A stretch of DNA of 64,000 nucleotides from Alphaproteobacteria bacterium (lineage in GTDB: Bacteria; Pseudomonadota; Alphaproteobacteria; Ferrovibrionales; Ferrovibrionaceae). The notes under the pieces are model-generated. The model made no database searches, was not told where the DNA came from, and saw nothing but the letters and a program-made list of their open reading frames with translations. Both the position numbers and the translations under genes were made by a program. The DNA is taken from assembly GCA_017307375.1 (NCBI GenBank), contig JAFKFH010000004.1, positions 62,001 to 126,000 on the forward strand, written 5' to 3'. Of the stretch, positions 16,168-24,640 are shown one piece after another; positions within the stretch are counted from its first letter, which is position 1; each line of letters starts with the position of its first letter.

Positions 16168-16894
16168 TCTCGTCCTGGCCGCGGCGGCAATCCTGGCCGG
16201 ATTTGCCGTGGGCCCGGTCGGGGCGGAGGAGATGACAGGTGCCTGTCTGCACTTTCCGCCCGGCAAGATCGAAGGTCAGCCGATCCGGCCCGGTTTCGAG
16301 ATCGAAATCCTGAACGCGGCGCTCGGCGTCGGCGGGGATACCGTCCGGCTCGATTTCTATCCCTGGGCACGCGCGCTGGCGCTGGCCGAATCGGGCGAGG
16401 TCGATCTGCTCTGCGGCTGCAGCGACGATCCGTCGCGCCGCGAGACGCTGATGACATCGGACCCGGTCGGCAAATTGTCGATCGGCCTGTTCGGCCTGGC
16501 CGAGCAGGGGGAGACGCAACTGCCCGGTTTGGACGATCTGAGCGGCGTCTCGGTCGGTGTGATCGCCGGCTACAACCTCGTCACCGATCTGCGACAGGCG
16601 GGGGCCATGCCGGTGCGGGTCGACAACGACGTCGAAGGCTTGCGCATGCTCGCCGGCAGACGCTTCGCGCTGTTCTATGGATTTGCCGATTCAGTGCGTT
16701 ACACGCTGCACGACAAGCGCATGACGCTGGCGCTGAGCTTTCGCGAACTGCGGGCCGAGGCCAACCATGTCTGCTTCAGCCGGAAGGCGGGAGATGCCGC
16801 TGCCCGCGCCGCACGGTTCAACCGCGGTCTGTCGGCGATCCGGGCAGACGGCCGGATCGACGCAATCCGCGAACGCTACGGCCTGGCCGACTGA
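16148..16894 (+). CDS. Periplasmic solute-binding protein, family 3 (second of two)
   Basis: The product is 248 residues and starts inside the previous gene. It has its own signal peptide (ending GPVGAEE). It is a clear paralogue of the upstream protein: FYPWARALALAESGEVDLLCGCS, IAGYNLVTDLRQAGAMP and CFSRKAGDAAARAARFNRGLSAIRADGRIDAIRERYG align with matching segments there. Both keep a CxC motif after the PW.RALALAE segment. The pair arose by tandem duplication and is translationally coupled. The 3' end overlaps the convergent TrpD2-like gene by 19 bp. Confidence 0.75.
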   Translation: MARAAASLVLAAAAILAGFAVGPVGAEEMTGACLHFPPGKIEGQPIRPGFEIEILNAALGVGGDTVRLDFYPWARALALAESGEVDLLCGCSDDPSRRETLMTSDPVGKLSIGLFGLAEQGETQLPGLDDLSGVSVGVIAGYNLVTDLRQAGAMPVRVDNDVEGLRMLAGRRFALFYGFADSVRYTLHDKRMTLALSFRELRAEANHVCFSRKAGDAAARAARFNRGLSAIRADGRIDAIRERYGLAD

Positions 16895-17892
16895 CCCGCC
16901 ATGCGGTGCCGCCACAGCCGTTCGGCCAGGGCCTGCGCCTCGGCCGGAGTCTTGGCATGGTCGGTCAGTTGCAGCGCGATCGCCGCCGTCCCGATCACGG
17001 CGGCGGTGGGCGCCGGGTCGTCGATCTCGCCTTGCCAGAGCGCCGCAAGACGCCCGGGGGCCAGGTCTTCGTCGCGCCAGCGATGGTCGGTATCCGGCAA
17101 CAGCGCCGGCCAGGACTGCTCGATGATGTCGGGTCCGCTGACCCGGGCTACGGCGCAGGGTTTCAGCGGGTTGCGCTGTGCCTCGCCGCCGCCGCCCTTG
17201 AAGACGGCTGCTTGCGGCTGGCCAAGCAGCTGCGCCGCCGCGGCCTGAAGCGTGCGATAGGGCGGGTGGAAGACACCCTGCATCTGCGCCGGCGCTGCGG
17301 CCGGGTTCAGGGCGCGGACGAAGGAATTGACAACGGTGCGGACACCGAGCAGCGGCCGCAGGGCAAGCAGCGCATCCACGTCCGGGCAAAGGGTCTCGAG
17401 CCCCAGATAGGCAAGGCCCTGTCGATCGAGATCGGCGGCGACCGCGTCGCGGCCTGATGCCGGGGTGATGCCAAGCGCCGCCAGGGCCGGCCGGGTCGAC
17501 GCATAGCCGGGCCCCGTCGCGCCCTCGACGCCATGGATCAGGATGCGGATGCCATGCTGCGCGACCAGTCGGGCCGCCAACAGGAACCACGGCTGCTGGC
17601 GGTGGCGGTCGGCATAGGACGGCCAGTCGAGATCGATGCCGAGGCCGGAAAGGTCGAGGCGCAGCCGTGCCCGCGCCGCCATGGCGAAGCCGGCCAATTC
17701 CTCGGCCGTCTCCCCGCGGTAGCGCAGCAGCAGCAAAAGCGCGCCGATCTGAATGCGATCGGCCCGGCCGTCGAGGATCGTGGCCATCGCCTCCGCCGCT
17801 TCGGCCTGTGTCAGGCTGCGCGAGAGGGTCGGGCCGCGGCCGACCACACGCAGCAGTTCGGCGAGGCGATCGGCGGCGGCTACCTGCCCCAT
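16876..17892 (-). CDS. TrpD2/YbiB-like glycosyltransferase-family protein
   Basis: The product is 338 residues from the ATG at 17892. It has the two-domain fold signature of anthranilate phosphoribosyltransferase relatives: an N-terminal helical part (LTQAEAAEAMATILDGRADRIQIGALLLLLRYRGET) and a body with LRPLLGVRTVVNSFVRALNPA and FKGGGGEAQRNP. The latter motif and the changed PRPP loop are typical of YbiB (TrpD2), which lacks the anthranilate reaction and binds nucleic acid in Escherichia coli, with a proposed DNA-damage role. It is therefore not trp biosynthesis. The start is 13 nt from the stop of the duplicated-domain gene upstream, so the two are co-transcribed. Confidence 0.75.
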   Translation of the reverse strand: MGQVAAADRLAELLRVVGRGPTLSRSLTQAEAAEAMATILDGRADRIQIGALLLLLRYRGETAEELAGFAMAARARLRLDLSGLGIDLDWPSYADRHRQQPWFLLAARLVAQHGIRILIHGVEGATGPGYASTRPALAALGITPASGRDAVAADLDRQGLAYLGLETLCPDVDALLALRPLLGVRTVVNSFVRALNPAAAPAQMQGVFHPPYRTLQAAAAQLLGQPQAAVFKGGGGEAQRNPLKPCAVARVSGPDIIEQSWPALLPDTDHRWRDEDLAPGRLAALWQGEIDDPAPTAAVIGTAAIALQLTDHAKTPAEAQALAERLWRHRMAGQSARP

Positions 17893-17905
17893 CGGCGGGC
17901 AGCGA

Positions 17906-18577
17906 TCAGAACGTCTCGGGGTCGGATGATTCGTGGGCGTCGCGCATCGCCTCGAGCAGAGCTTCGAGCTGCTGCAGCGCCGCGACGGCACGGCCATGCC
18001 AGGTCGGGCTGAAGATGATCGCCGGATGGCCGACGATCTCGGCATCGACCAGGTTGACCGCGACCGAGGCGGCGTGGACGGCTTCGTAGCCGCCGAGCGA
18101 GCCGGGGGCGAAAACTTCCCGCAGCATTTGCGGCGAGGTCTGCTCGGCCTTGGCTTCCTGCTCGATTTCGCGCAGCAGCTGCTTGCGCTCCGGCTCGGCC
18201 TTTGCCGCCGCGGCGCAATCGGCGGCGAGGTCGAGCCGATCGGGCGGCAGCGAGGCCGCGCTTTCGCCATGCACGGCCGGCAGATGCACCGCCTCGATCC
18301 GTTCGTGCAGCGCATCGAGCAGGGCGGAAGCCGCCGCGGCACGCCCGAACCAGTCGGGGCGATAGGCGACGGCCGGGTGAAAGCACAGTTCCTCGCGAAT
18401 CAGCCGTGCCGCCATCGCGGTGGCATGCAGCGCCTCGTGGCAGCCGAAGCCGCCCGGCGCATAGCGGGGGGCGAGCGCGTCGATCGTCTCCTCCTCGCCC
18501 AGGGCGGCGGCAAGATCGCCCAATGCCTGGGCATGAAGTTCGGCCAGCGCTTCAGCGGACGGCAGGGTGGGGATCAT
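17906..18577 (-). CDS. Protein of unknown function with internal duplication
   Basis: The product is about 223 residues, helical, with no signal peptide. Two halves match each other: ALAPRYAPGGFGCHEALHATAMAARLI...HPAVAYRPDWFGRAAAASALLDALHERI aligns with MLREVFAPGSLGGYEAVHAASVAVNLV...HPAIIFSPTWHGRAVAALQQLEALLEAM. Each half keeps a G-x-E-A-(L/V)-H-A motif and an HPA-x-x-x-x-P-x-W segment. The start at 18577 is chosen because GGAG lies 6 nt before it; ATG codons at 18589 and 18613 are alternatives. It is followed after 13 nt by the TrpD2-like gene. I recognise no family. Confidence 0.6.
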   Translation of the reverse strand: MIPTLPSAEALAELHAQALGDLAAALGEEETIDALAPRYAPGGFGCHEALHATAMAARLIREELCFHPAVAYRPDWFGRAAAASALLDALHERIEAVHLPAVHGESAASLPPDRLDLAADCAAAAKAEPERKQLLREIEQEAKAEQTSPQMLREVFAPGSLGGYEAVHAASVAVNLVDAEIVGHPAIIFSPTWHGRAVAALQQLEALLEAMRDAHESSDPETF

Positions 18578-18704
18578 GTGATGCTCCATCGGCTCTTCAA
18601 CCGACAGAGCCATAGCGCAGTTCCGCGACAATGTCGCGAACGACCCGGCGCGATGCCTGCCGGCCGGACCGCAAGGCGGCGATCCGGCCGGCAGGGCTGG
18701 CGCC

Positions 18705-20963
18705 TCAGCCCTGGCGGATCTCGGCCAGGAACTTGCCGACCTCGCCGCGCAACGAGTCGGCCAGCCGCGACAGTTCGCCCGAGGCGGTGAGCACTTCGCC
18801 GGCAGCCGTCCCCGATTCGGCGGCGGCGGCGTTGACCTGGGCGACGTTGGACGAGGCCTGGCGGGTGCCGGCTGCCGCGTCCTCGACCGACCGGGCGATC
18901 TCGCGCGTGGCTGCGCCCTGCTGCTCGACCGCCGCCGCGATCGAGCCCGAGATCTCACTGATCTGGTCGATGATGCCCGAGATCGAGCGGATCGCACCGA
19001 CCGCCTCGTGCGTGGTTTCCTGGACCGAGGTGATCTGCTGACCGATTTCCTCGGTCGCTTTCGAAGTCTGGTTGGCCAGGTTCTTCACCTCGCTCGCCAC
19101 CACGGCGAAACCCTTGCCGGCCTCGCCGGCCCGCGCCGCCTCGATCGTCGCGTTCAAGGCCAGCAGGTTCGTCTGGCCCGCGATCTGGTTGATCAGCCCG
19201 ACCACCTCGCCGATCTTCTCGGCGGCGGTTGCGAGGCCGCGGACGATCTGGTCGGTGCGATGGGCCTGCTCGACCGCCTGGGCGGCCACGCGGCTCGAGT
19301 TCGCCACCTGGGTCGCGATCTCGGAGATCGAGGCCGAAAGCTCCTCGGTCGCCGAGGCGACGGTCTGGACGTTGGCCGCCGCCTGCTCGGTGGCATGCGC
19401 CGCTTCCTGCGACTGGCGCGAGGTCGAGTCGGCGATGCCCGACATGGTGCGAGCGGTCGATTGCATCCGTGTCGCCGCGGTCGCGACCGAATCGACCACG
19501 CCGCCGACGGCGCGCTCGAACGTCGAGGCCAGCGCCTGCATGCCGGCCTTGCGGCTCGCTTCCGCTTCACGCGCCTGGCGGGCCTCGGCATCGCGACGCT
19601 CGATCTCGGCGCGGCGCTCGGCTTCCTCGAGCTCACGCCGCTGGCGCTCCTCCGCCTGGGCCTGGGCTTCGGCCTGGGCCTTGGCGGCGGCCTCGGCCTG
19701 ACGCTCCTGCGCCTCGCGCTCGCGCGCGGCGGCGGCGGCCGTCTCGCGCGCCGCCTCGGCTTCGGCCTGCAGCCGTTCGTTCTCGATGCCGTTCTCCTTG
19801 AACTGCTGCACCGCGCGGGCCATCGCGCCGATCTCGTCGGTCTGATTGCGCGACGGCACCTCGACCGACCAGTCGCGATCGGCAAGCCGACCCATGGCTC
19901 CGGTCATCTGGGTGATCGGCCGGGCGATCGCGCCACCGATGAACCAGGCCAGCACCAGTCCAAGCAACGTGCCGGCGCCGCCGACCCCGCTCATCAGCTG
20001 CTGGCTTTCGGCGACGCGGTCTTCGTTCTCCAGGGTCAGGCGGTCCTGCAGCGCGATCAGCGAATCGCGGATCGCTGTCGTCGATTTCGTCACCGTGCCG
20101 GCCTGGGCGACCATTTCCTGGGCGACCATCTTGTCGGCGGCGCTGCGCAGGCCGACCAGTTCGTCGAAAGCCTTCGCCGTGGCCTCGAGCTGCAGGGTCA
20201 GGTCCTTGAGCTTCGCCTTGGATTCGGCGCCATAGGCCAGCGACGTGACCTGACCCAGGGCGTCCTTCAGCTTGCCCAGCTGGGTCTTGCCCTCGTTCTC
20301 CAGCACCGGATCGTAGACGAAAACCAGCTGTTCGATCGCGGCGCGCGCGCGACCCAGGGCCAGCAGGCCAGTGACCAGATGGTCGCCGGCCTCCTTGTCG
20401 CAATAGTCGGCGCAGATCTTGATCATCTCCTCGAACTGCGTCTCGAGCTTGGTGGCCGACGGCTTCACCGTGTCGGCGACCAGGGCCTGCTGTGAGGAAA
20501 TGACGTTCGCCAGACCGCCCAGCTTCTTGAAGTAGGCCTTCAATTCGCCGTCGATGGTGTCGAGCTCGCGCTTCTCGGCATCGGTGCGGGCTTCCCCGAT
20601 TGCCTGGTCGACGCGGTCCTGCAGGCGTGTCTGCACCGCCAGCGCGGCCGACTGATAGCGTTTGTCGCCGGTGATGCCGAACTGATCGACATTGCGGCGA
20701 ACCTCGACGAAGTCGCGGTCGATGTCGCGGGCCAGCCCCGCCAGCTTGAGCGAGCCGACCAGCGAGCGCGACGAGTTCGCGACCTGGTCGAAGGCCATGA
20801 CCCCGACGATGGTGAGCGCCACCAGAAGGGCGATCACCGCCAGGAAGCCGATCATGATCTTGGAGCGAACCTTGATGCGGCCGAACAGGCCGGGCCGGTC
20901 GTTGCCCGTGCCTACCCCGCCGCCTGCCATGGTCCCGGATGAGACCGCGGATGCAGACGTCAT
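18705..20963 (-). CDS. Methyl-accepting chemotaxis protein
   Basis: The product is 752 residues. A first membrane helix ([23 protein letters not shown], about 35-58) is followed by a helical periplasmic sensor of about 260 residues, a second helix ([17 protein letters not shown], about 325-342), a HAMP domain ([22 protein letters not shown]), and an unusually long Ala/Glu/Arg/Gln-rich charged helix (about residues 395-480). The signalling domain contains the conserved hairpin [13 protein letters not shown]...[41 protein letters not shown] and interacts with CheA/CheW. The ligand is unknown. No che genes lie nearby, so it is an orphan receptor gene. GGGAGA precedes the ATG. Confidence 0.93.
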   Translation of the reverse strand: MTSASAVSSGTMAGGGVGTGNDRPGLFGRIKVRSKIMIGFLAVIALLVALTIVGVMAFDQVANSSRSLVGSLKLAGLARDIDRDFVEVRRNVDQFGITGDKRYQSAALAVQTRLQDRVDQAIGEARTDAEKRELDTIDGELKAYFKKLGGLANVISSQQALVADTVKPSATKLETQFEEMIKICADYCDKEAGDHLVTGLLALGRARAAIEQLVFVYDPVLENEGKTQLGKLKDALGQVTSLAYGAESKAKLKDLTLQLEATAKAFDELVGLRSAADKMVAQEMVAQAGTVTKSTTAIRDSLIALQDRLTLENEDRVAESQQLMSGVGGAGTLLGLVLAWFIGGAIARPITQMTGAMGRLADRDWSVEVPSRNQTDEIGAMARAVQQFKENGIENERLQAEAEAARETAAAAAREREAQERQAEAAAKAQAEAQAQAEERQRRELEEAERRAEIERRDAEARQAREAEASRKAGMQALASTFERAVGGVVDSVATAATRMQSTARTMSGIADSTSRQSQEAAHATEQAAANVQTVASATEELSASISEIATQVANSSRVAAQAVEQAHRTDQIVRGLATAAEKIGEVVGLINQIAGQTNLLALNATIEAARAGEAGKGFAVVASEVKNLANQTSKATEEIGQQITSVQETTHEAVGAIRSISGIIDQISEISGSIAAAVEQQGAATREIARSVEDAAAGTRQASSNVAQVNAAAAESGTAAGEVLTASGELSRLADSLRGEVGKFLAEIRQG

Positions 20964-21042
20964 TCTATGTCTCCCGACTACCCTGTTTGCGGCGGCACTG
21001 CCATCCCCATGTCCGGCGCGCCGCTCTGCGATATTGAGGTCA

Positions 21043-21072
21043 TCATAAGCCGCGAAATTGGACGGATGACAA
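21043..21072 (-). promoter_or_regulatory. Possible sigma-70 promoter of the chemoreceptor gene
   Basis: On the minus strand TTGTCA (21072-21067), 18 nt, then TTATGA (21048-21043) lies about 80 nt before the start codon. In the rest of the 411-nt gap 20964-21374, between the divergent chemoreceptor and cold-shock genes, I see no gene; it must also hold the cold-shock promoter. Confidence 0.4.
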
Positions 21073-21374
21073 CGGATTTAATGTTGCCGCGGAAAGCGGT
21101 CCCGGCGTCGCCACTCGCACGAGTGGTAGTCGCCTTCTGTTACAGGCCGGGGACACGACAATTCGCGCGATGGCAACCGGGAGTCGCAGATTGGACTTGC
21201 CAGCCGCGGGTCGCGGCCTCATCGTGCCACCGTGAACGTTACTGTGTCGGCGTCTGCCGCTAAGCACCGTGGCCCGGAGGAGGCGACCGGTGCCGGGCTA
21301 GGGTCCTCTCACAAACACGCTCCAAATCCACCGCGCACTTCCGCGCGGCGGGCGATCTATCTGAGGAGATTTCC

Positions 21375-21584
21375 ATGCCTACTGGCACTGTTAAGTGGTT
21401 CAACGCGACCAAGGGTTACGGCTTCATCCAGCCGGAAGACGGTTCGGCCGACGTGTTCGTCCATATCTCGGCGGTTGAGCGCGCCGGCATGGGCAACCTG
21501 AAGGAAGGCCAGAAGCTGTCGTTCGAGCTGCATCGCGATCCGCGCAAGGGCAAGACCTCGGCCGAGAACCTGCGCGCGCTCTAA
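21375..21584 (+). CDS. cspA: Cold-shock-domain protein
   Basis: The product is 69 residues, one cold-shock domain: [15 protein letters not shown] (RNP1) and DVFVHISAV (RNP2), which bind single-stranded RNA or DNA, followed by EGQKLSFEL and [10 protein letters not shown]. It acts as an RNA chaperone in cytoplasm. GAGGAGA precedes the ATG. The 5' untranslated region could be long, as in cspA-type genes, but I see no defined cold-box. It is a single gene with a terminator. Several paralogues are usual in alphaproteobacteria, so the symbol means family rather than strict orthology. Confidence 0.92.
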   Translation: MPTGTVKWFNATKGYGFIQPEDGSADVFVHISAVERAGMGNLKEGQKLSFELHRDPRKGKTSAENLRAL

Positions 21585-21608
21585 GCAGCGTCGCGGCGCC
21601 AGCCGTTC

Positions 21609-21650
21609 GGGGCGCTGTCCGCGCAGGCGGACAGCGCCCCGATTGTTTTC
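21609..21650 (+). terminator. Rho-independent terminator of the cold-shock gene
   Basis: GGGGCGCTGTCCGC and GCGGACAGCGCCCC form a perfect 14-bp stem with a GCAG loop, followed by GATTGTTTT. Confidence 0.85.
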
Positions 21651-21688
21651 ATGAGATTGTTTTCACTCGATTTTCCGGCTTCCCGCGC

Positions 21689-21723
21689 AAAAAAAAAGCC
21701 GCCGCGGGGACTGCCGCGGCGGC
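21689..21723 (-). terminator. Rho-independent terminator, minus strand
   Basis: GCCGCCGCGG and CCGCGGCGGC pair around a 6-nt loop. On the minus strand nine T follow. It ends the operon of the HD-domain and glycosyltransferase-like genes. Confidence 0.85.
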
Positions 21724-21795
21724 GTACCGAACCCCTGTGTGCGGTTTGGGGACTGCTCGGGGGAAGGGGTCGGTCAACTGATCTGGCATCGAGCG

Positions 21796-21845
21796 TAAGG
21801 TTTAATTCGTTAAAAATATATCTAAATTTTTATATAAATCGCTCC
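21796..21845. other. AT-rich block between convergent genes
   Basis: About 50 bp (AAGGTTTAATTCGTTAAAAA and onwards) are nearly all A and T, in sharp contrast with the GC-rich surroundings. No gene or terminator occupies it; the two terminators of the convergent genes lie before it. It may be a nucleoid-protein or regulatory site or a scar of past insertion. Confidence 0.4.
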
Positions 21846-21867
21846 ATCGGGCTATTTCGGCGTCGTG

Positions 21868-22710
21868 CTAGCGGCGCCCAAGCAGGGTCTCGAGAAAGCC
21901 GCTCTGCGGTCGCGCCATGATGGCCCGGCGCCCGGCCTCGGCCCGCTGGCGGCGGGCCTCTCCATCGGCCAGCAGCGCGAGGGCGGCGCCGATCAGTCCG
22001 TCATAGGGCACGAACTCGACGCCGTCGCGGTAAGGTGCTTCCAGCCCGGCGTCGTTGCCGTCTTCGGACAGCACGCAGCGGCCATTCGCCAGCAGATAGG
22101 ATACCCGCACGATCTCGAACAGCCGGGCGGTCTGGGCGTGGATGTTGAGCACGAGCCGCGACCGCGCGATGTAGCGGTCGCGCTCCGGCCCGTAGACGTT
22201 GAACAGCGGCACGACTTTCAGGCCGCGCTGGTGCAATGCCTGAAGGATCGCGATCCGTCGCGGCGTCATCGCCCCATAGGCCAGCACGTCGATGTCCTCG
22301 ACCGCCGGTTCGATTCGGCTCAGGCAGGGGGCGTAGCCCACCGGCAGCAGCCGGGCCGGCACGCCACGGGCGGCAAGATAGGCGGCATTGACCGCCGAGT
22401 AGTCCCACACTTCATGGCTGCGCAGCAGCGACCAGTAGGCGGGCGAGAACCAGTCGTTGCCGTCGTCGCCCTGTTCGAGATTGTAGAGGATTGCATCGGC
22501 CGGCGGCTGCCAGCCGACATGCGGGATCAGATGGGGGGCGAGCACGATGGCCCGACCGCTGATCTCGGCCGGGTCCTGCGTCAGGCCGGCGACGAAGCCG
22601 AGCGCGCCGAGACCTTGGACCAGCGCATTGGCGAGTTCCGCAAAGGCCAGGACATGCGGATAGTTCGGCGGCGTCACGATGTAGACGGTGTAGTCGTTTG
22701 CCATTGTCAT
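21868..22710 (-). CDS. Glycosyltransferase-like protein (GT4-type C-terminal half)
   Basis: The product is 280 residues from the ATG at 22710, which overlaps the upstream stop as ATGA. The C-terminal part, with YGAMTPRRIAILQAL, LKVVPLFNVYGPERDRYIARSRLVLNIHAQTARLFEIVRVSYLLANGRCVLSED, follows the pattern of family 1/4 glycosyltransferases, where the Glu of FEIVR and the following segment contact the nucleotide-sugar. The N-terminal domain is short, so the protein may be a minimal or inactive member. Donor and acceptor are unknown. It is cotranscribed with the tandem HD protein. Confidence 0.6.
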   Translation of the reverse strand: MTMANDYTVYIVTPPNYPHVLAFAELANALVQGLGALGFVAGLTQDPAEISGRAIVLAPHLIPHVGWQPPADAILYNLEQGDDGNDWFSPAYWSLLRSHEVWDYSAVNAAYLAARGVPARLLPVGYAPCLSRIEPAVEDIDVLAYGAMTPRRIAILQALHQRGLKVVPLFNVYGPERDRYIARSRLVLNIHAQTARLFEIVRVSYLLANGRCVLSEDGNDAGLEAPYRDGVEFVPYDGLIGAALALLADGEARRQRAEAGRRAIMARPQSGFLETLLGRR

Positions 22711-23912
22711 GCCTGCAGGTAACCGCGGGCGACCCCGTCGGCCACCAGTCCCTGCGCGTAGGTCCAGAGCGCCGGCGCGCCATCGCCGATCAACCGCTTG
22801 CGTCGCAGCACCTCGGCGGCGGCGATACCGGCCTCGGCCCAGGTGCCGCCGGCGGTATGGTAGTTGTGCAGCAGCGGCTGCAGCCGGTCGAGCGCCTTGG
22901 CGAAGCGGGCATCCGGCGATTGCCGGGCTTCGAACTCGTCCCACAATGCGCGGAAGGCCTGTCCCTGGTCTGGCGGCAGCAGGCCGAAGATCCGGTCGGC
23001 CGCGCCCTGCTCGCGCGCTTCCTGGCCTAGGCTTGCGGCGGTGTCGTAGAAGAACGTGTCGCCCGCATCGATTTCGACGATATCGTGGATCAGCAGCATG
23101 GCGATGGCGCGCGGCAGCGTGACCCCCGGCACCGCATGCTCGTCGAGGACCAGGGCCATCACGGCCATCTGCCAGGAATGCTCGGCATCGTTCTCCCGGC
23201 GCGACCGGTCGATCAGCCAGGTCCGGCGGAATACCTGCTTCAGCCGGTCGAGTTCGACGATGAAGTCGAGTTGTCGCTCCAGCCTTGACGCGGCCGCCGG
23301 CAGAGCCGGCTGCTGCCAGTCGCCGGCCGCGAGATCGCCATTGGCGACACTCGCCGCGATCAGGCGCCTGGCGTGGTCCCACAGGCGCGGCGCGCCGTCG
23401 CCGATCACGCTGAGCCGGTCTGCGACCTGGGCGGCGGTCACCGCATGATCGCGCCAGCTGCCGCCGTCGGTCAGGTGGTCATGCAGCAGCGGCTGGAAAC
23501 GGTCGAGCGCCTTGGCGAAACGGGCATCGGGCGTTACCCGTGCCTCGAACTCGTCCCACAGCGCGCGCAATGTCAGGCCCTGGTCCGGCGGCAGCAGTCC
23601 GAAGATGCGGTCGGCCGCGCGACGTTCGCGCGCCTGCTGGTCGGCGGCCGCCCCGTCATCGAACAGGAAGCTGTCACCGGCATCGATCTCGACGAGGTCA
23701 TGAATCAGCAGCATCCGTACGACCCGGTCGATCGCGACCTCCGGCCCTGCCTGGTCGGCGAAGACCAGGGCCAGCATGGCAAGATGCCAGGAATGTTCGG
23801 CGTCGTTCTCGCGCCGCGTGCGGTCGAGCAGCCAGGTGCGGCGCTCGACCTGCTTCAGCCGGTCGAGTTCCAGGGTAAAGGCGATCTGGCGATCGAGGCG
23901 TGTGGCGGTCAT
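22707..23912 (-). CDS. Protein with two fused HD phosphohydrolase domains (YfbR/HDDC2-like)
   Basis: The product is 401 residues from the ATG at 23912 (an upstream ATG at 23978 would overlap the divergent exporter gene). Two full copies of a COG1896-type HD domain lie in tandem. Both keep RRENDAEHSW (first metal-binding His), LLIHD (the HD dyad) followed by (L/I)VEIDAGD, and FAKALDR (second Asp). Single-domain relatives of about 190 residues include the 5'-deoxynucleotidase YfbR. Both copies look catalytically intact and are very similar over their length, so this is a gene duplication with fusion. It is expected to be a cytoplasmic nucleotide phosphatase; the physiological substrate is unknown. 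Confidence 0.8.
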   Translation of the reverse strand: MTATRLDRQIAFTLELDRLKQVERRTWLLDRTRRENDAEHSWHLAMLALVFADQAGPEVAIDRVVRMLLIHDLVEIDAGDSFLFDDGAAADQQARERRAADRIFGLLPPDQGLTLRALWDEFEARVTPDARFAKALDRFQPLLHDHLTDGGSWRDHAVTAAQVADRLSVIGDGAPRLWDHARRLIAASVANGDLAAGDWQQPALPAAASRLERQLDFIVELDRLKQVFRRTWLIDRSRRENDAEHSWQMAVMALVLDEHAVPGVTLPRAIAMLLIHDIVEIDAGDTFFYDTAASLGQEAREQGAADRIFGLLPPDQGQAFRALWDEFEARQSPDARFAKALDRLQPLLHNYHTAGGTWAEAGIAAAEVLRRKRLIGDGAPALWTYAQGLVADGVARGYLQA

Positions 23913-23976
23913 CGGGCAGCGATAGCAGATCGGCGGCGCGGCGGGTAGAGTGGCGGTCACCGTGCGGAGCGCCGAC

Positions 23977-24309
23977 ATGACCCAATACCTCTACCTCGCC
24001 ATCGCGATCATTGCCGAGGTCGTCGCCACCTCGGCTCTCAAGGCGTCCGACCAGTTCACGAAACTGGTGCCCAGCGCAATTGTGGTGATCGGCTATGGCG
24101 TCGCGTTTTACTTCCTGGCCTTGTGCCTGCGCACGATTCCGGTCGGCGTCGCCTATGCGATCTGGTCGGGTCTCGGGGTGGTCCTGGTGGCGGTGATCGG
24201 CTACTTCGTCTTCGACCAGAAGCTCGATGCCCCGGCCATGGTCGGCATCGGCCTGATCCTCGCCGGCGTGCTGGTTCTCAACCTGCTGTCGAAAACGTCA
24301 GGTCACTGA
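23977..24309 (+). CDS. Small multidrug resistance (SMR) family exporter
   Basis: The product is 110 residues with four membrane helices. The essential Glu14 lies in the first helix ([16 protein letters not shown]), and [16 protein letters not shown] in helix 3 carries the conserved Trp and Gly. Dimers exchange protons for quaternary cations or guanidinium-type compounds. The sequence resembles the EmrE/SugE group, but I cannot split exporter of drugs from Gdx. The ATG at 23977 has GGAG upstream; the gene is divergent from the HD gene. The stop overlaps the next convergent gene by 7 bp. Confidence 0.88.
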   Translation: MTQYLYLAIAIIAEVVATSALKASDQFTKLVPSAIVVIGYGVAFYFLALCLRTIPVGVAYAIWSGLGVVLVAVIGYFVFDQKLDAPAMVGIGLILAGVLVLNLLSKTSGH

Positions 24310-24509
24310 GTGACGACGCCGGGCAGGCCGAGCTGCTCGAGATCCAGCGGAACGGGCGGGTAGGGGCCGCGCTGGCGAACCGGGAGCGGTTCGGGCAGGT
24401 CGAAGGCCAGGGCCTGGATCGCGTCGACGAAACTCAGTTCGACCGGCATTGCCGCCAGGCTGAAGCCGAACAGTGCGATCAGGGCCCATTGAACGAGGCT
24501 CGGTCGCAT
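24303..24509 (-). CDS. Small exported protein of unknown function
   Basis: The product is 68 residues. A hydrophobic N-terminal segment ([21 protein letters not shown]) resembles a signal peptide or membrane anchor, and the remainder is proline-rich ([27 protein letters not shown]). AGGAGG stands 5 nt before the ATG, a strong ribosome binding site, which supports it as real. No family recognised. Confidence 0.55.
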   Translation of the reverse strand: MRPSLVQWALIALFGFSLAAMPVELSFVDAIQALAFDLPEPLPVRQRGPYPPVPLDLEQLGLPGVVTQ

Positions 24510-24640
24510 GGCGTGTCCTCCTGCACTGCCTCTGCTTTGAGCATCATCCTACAAACTGGGCAGGCTGGCCAGTTGCGACCTTCTTGTGACCTATACAGCC
24601 GGGGCGAGCGCTGCTGCTCGCCCGCTCGTCGTCTCGCCGT

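Noticed and set aside
16876-17892. Anthranilate phosphoribosyltransferase (TrpD)
   Set aside because: The motif FKGGGGEAQRNP and the altered nucleotide loop point to the TrpD2/YbiB branch, and no trp genes are adjacent.
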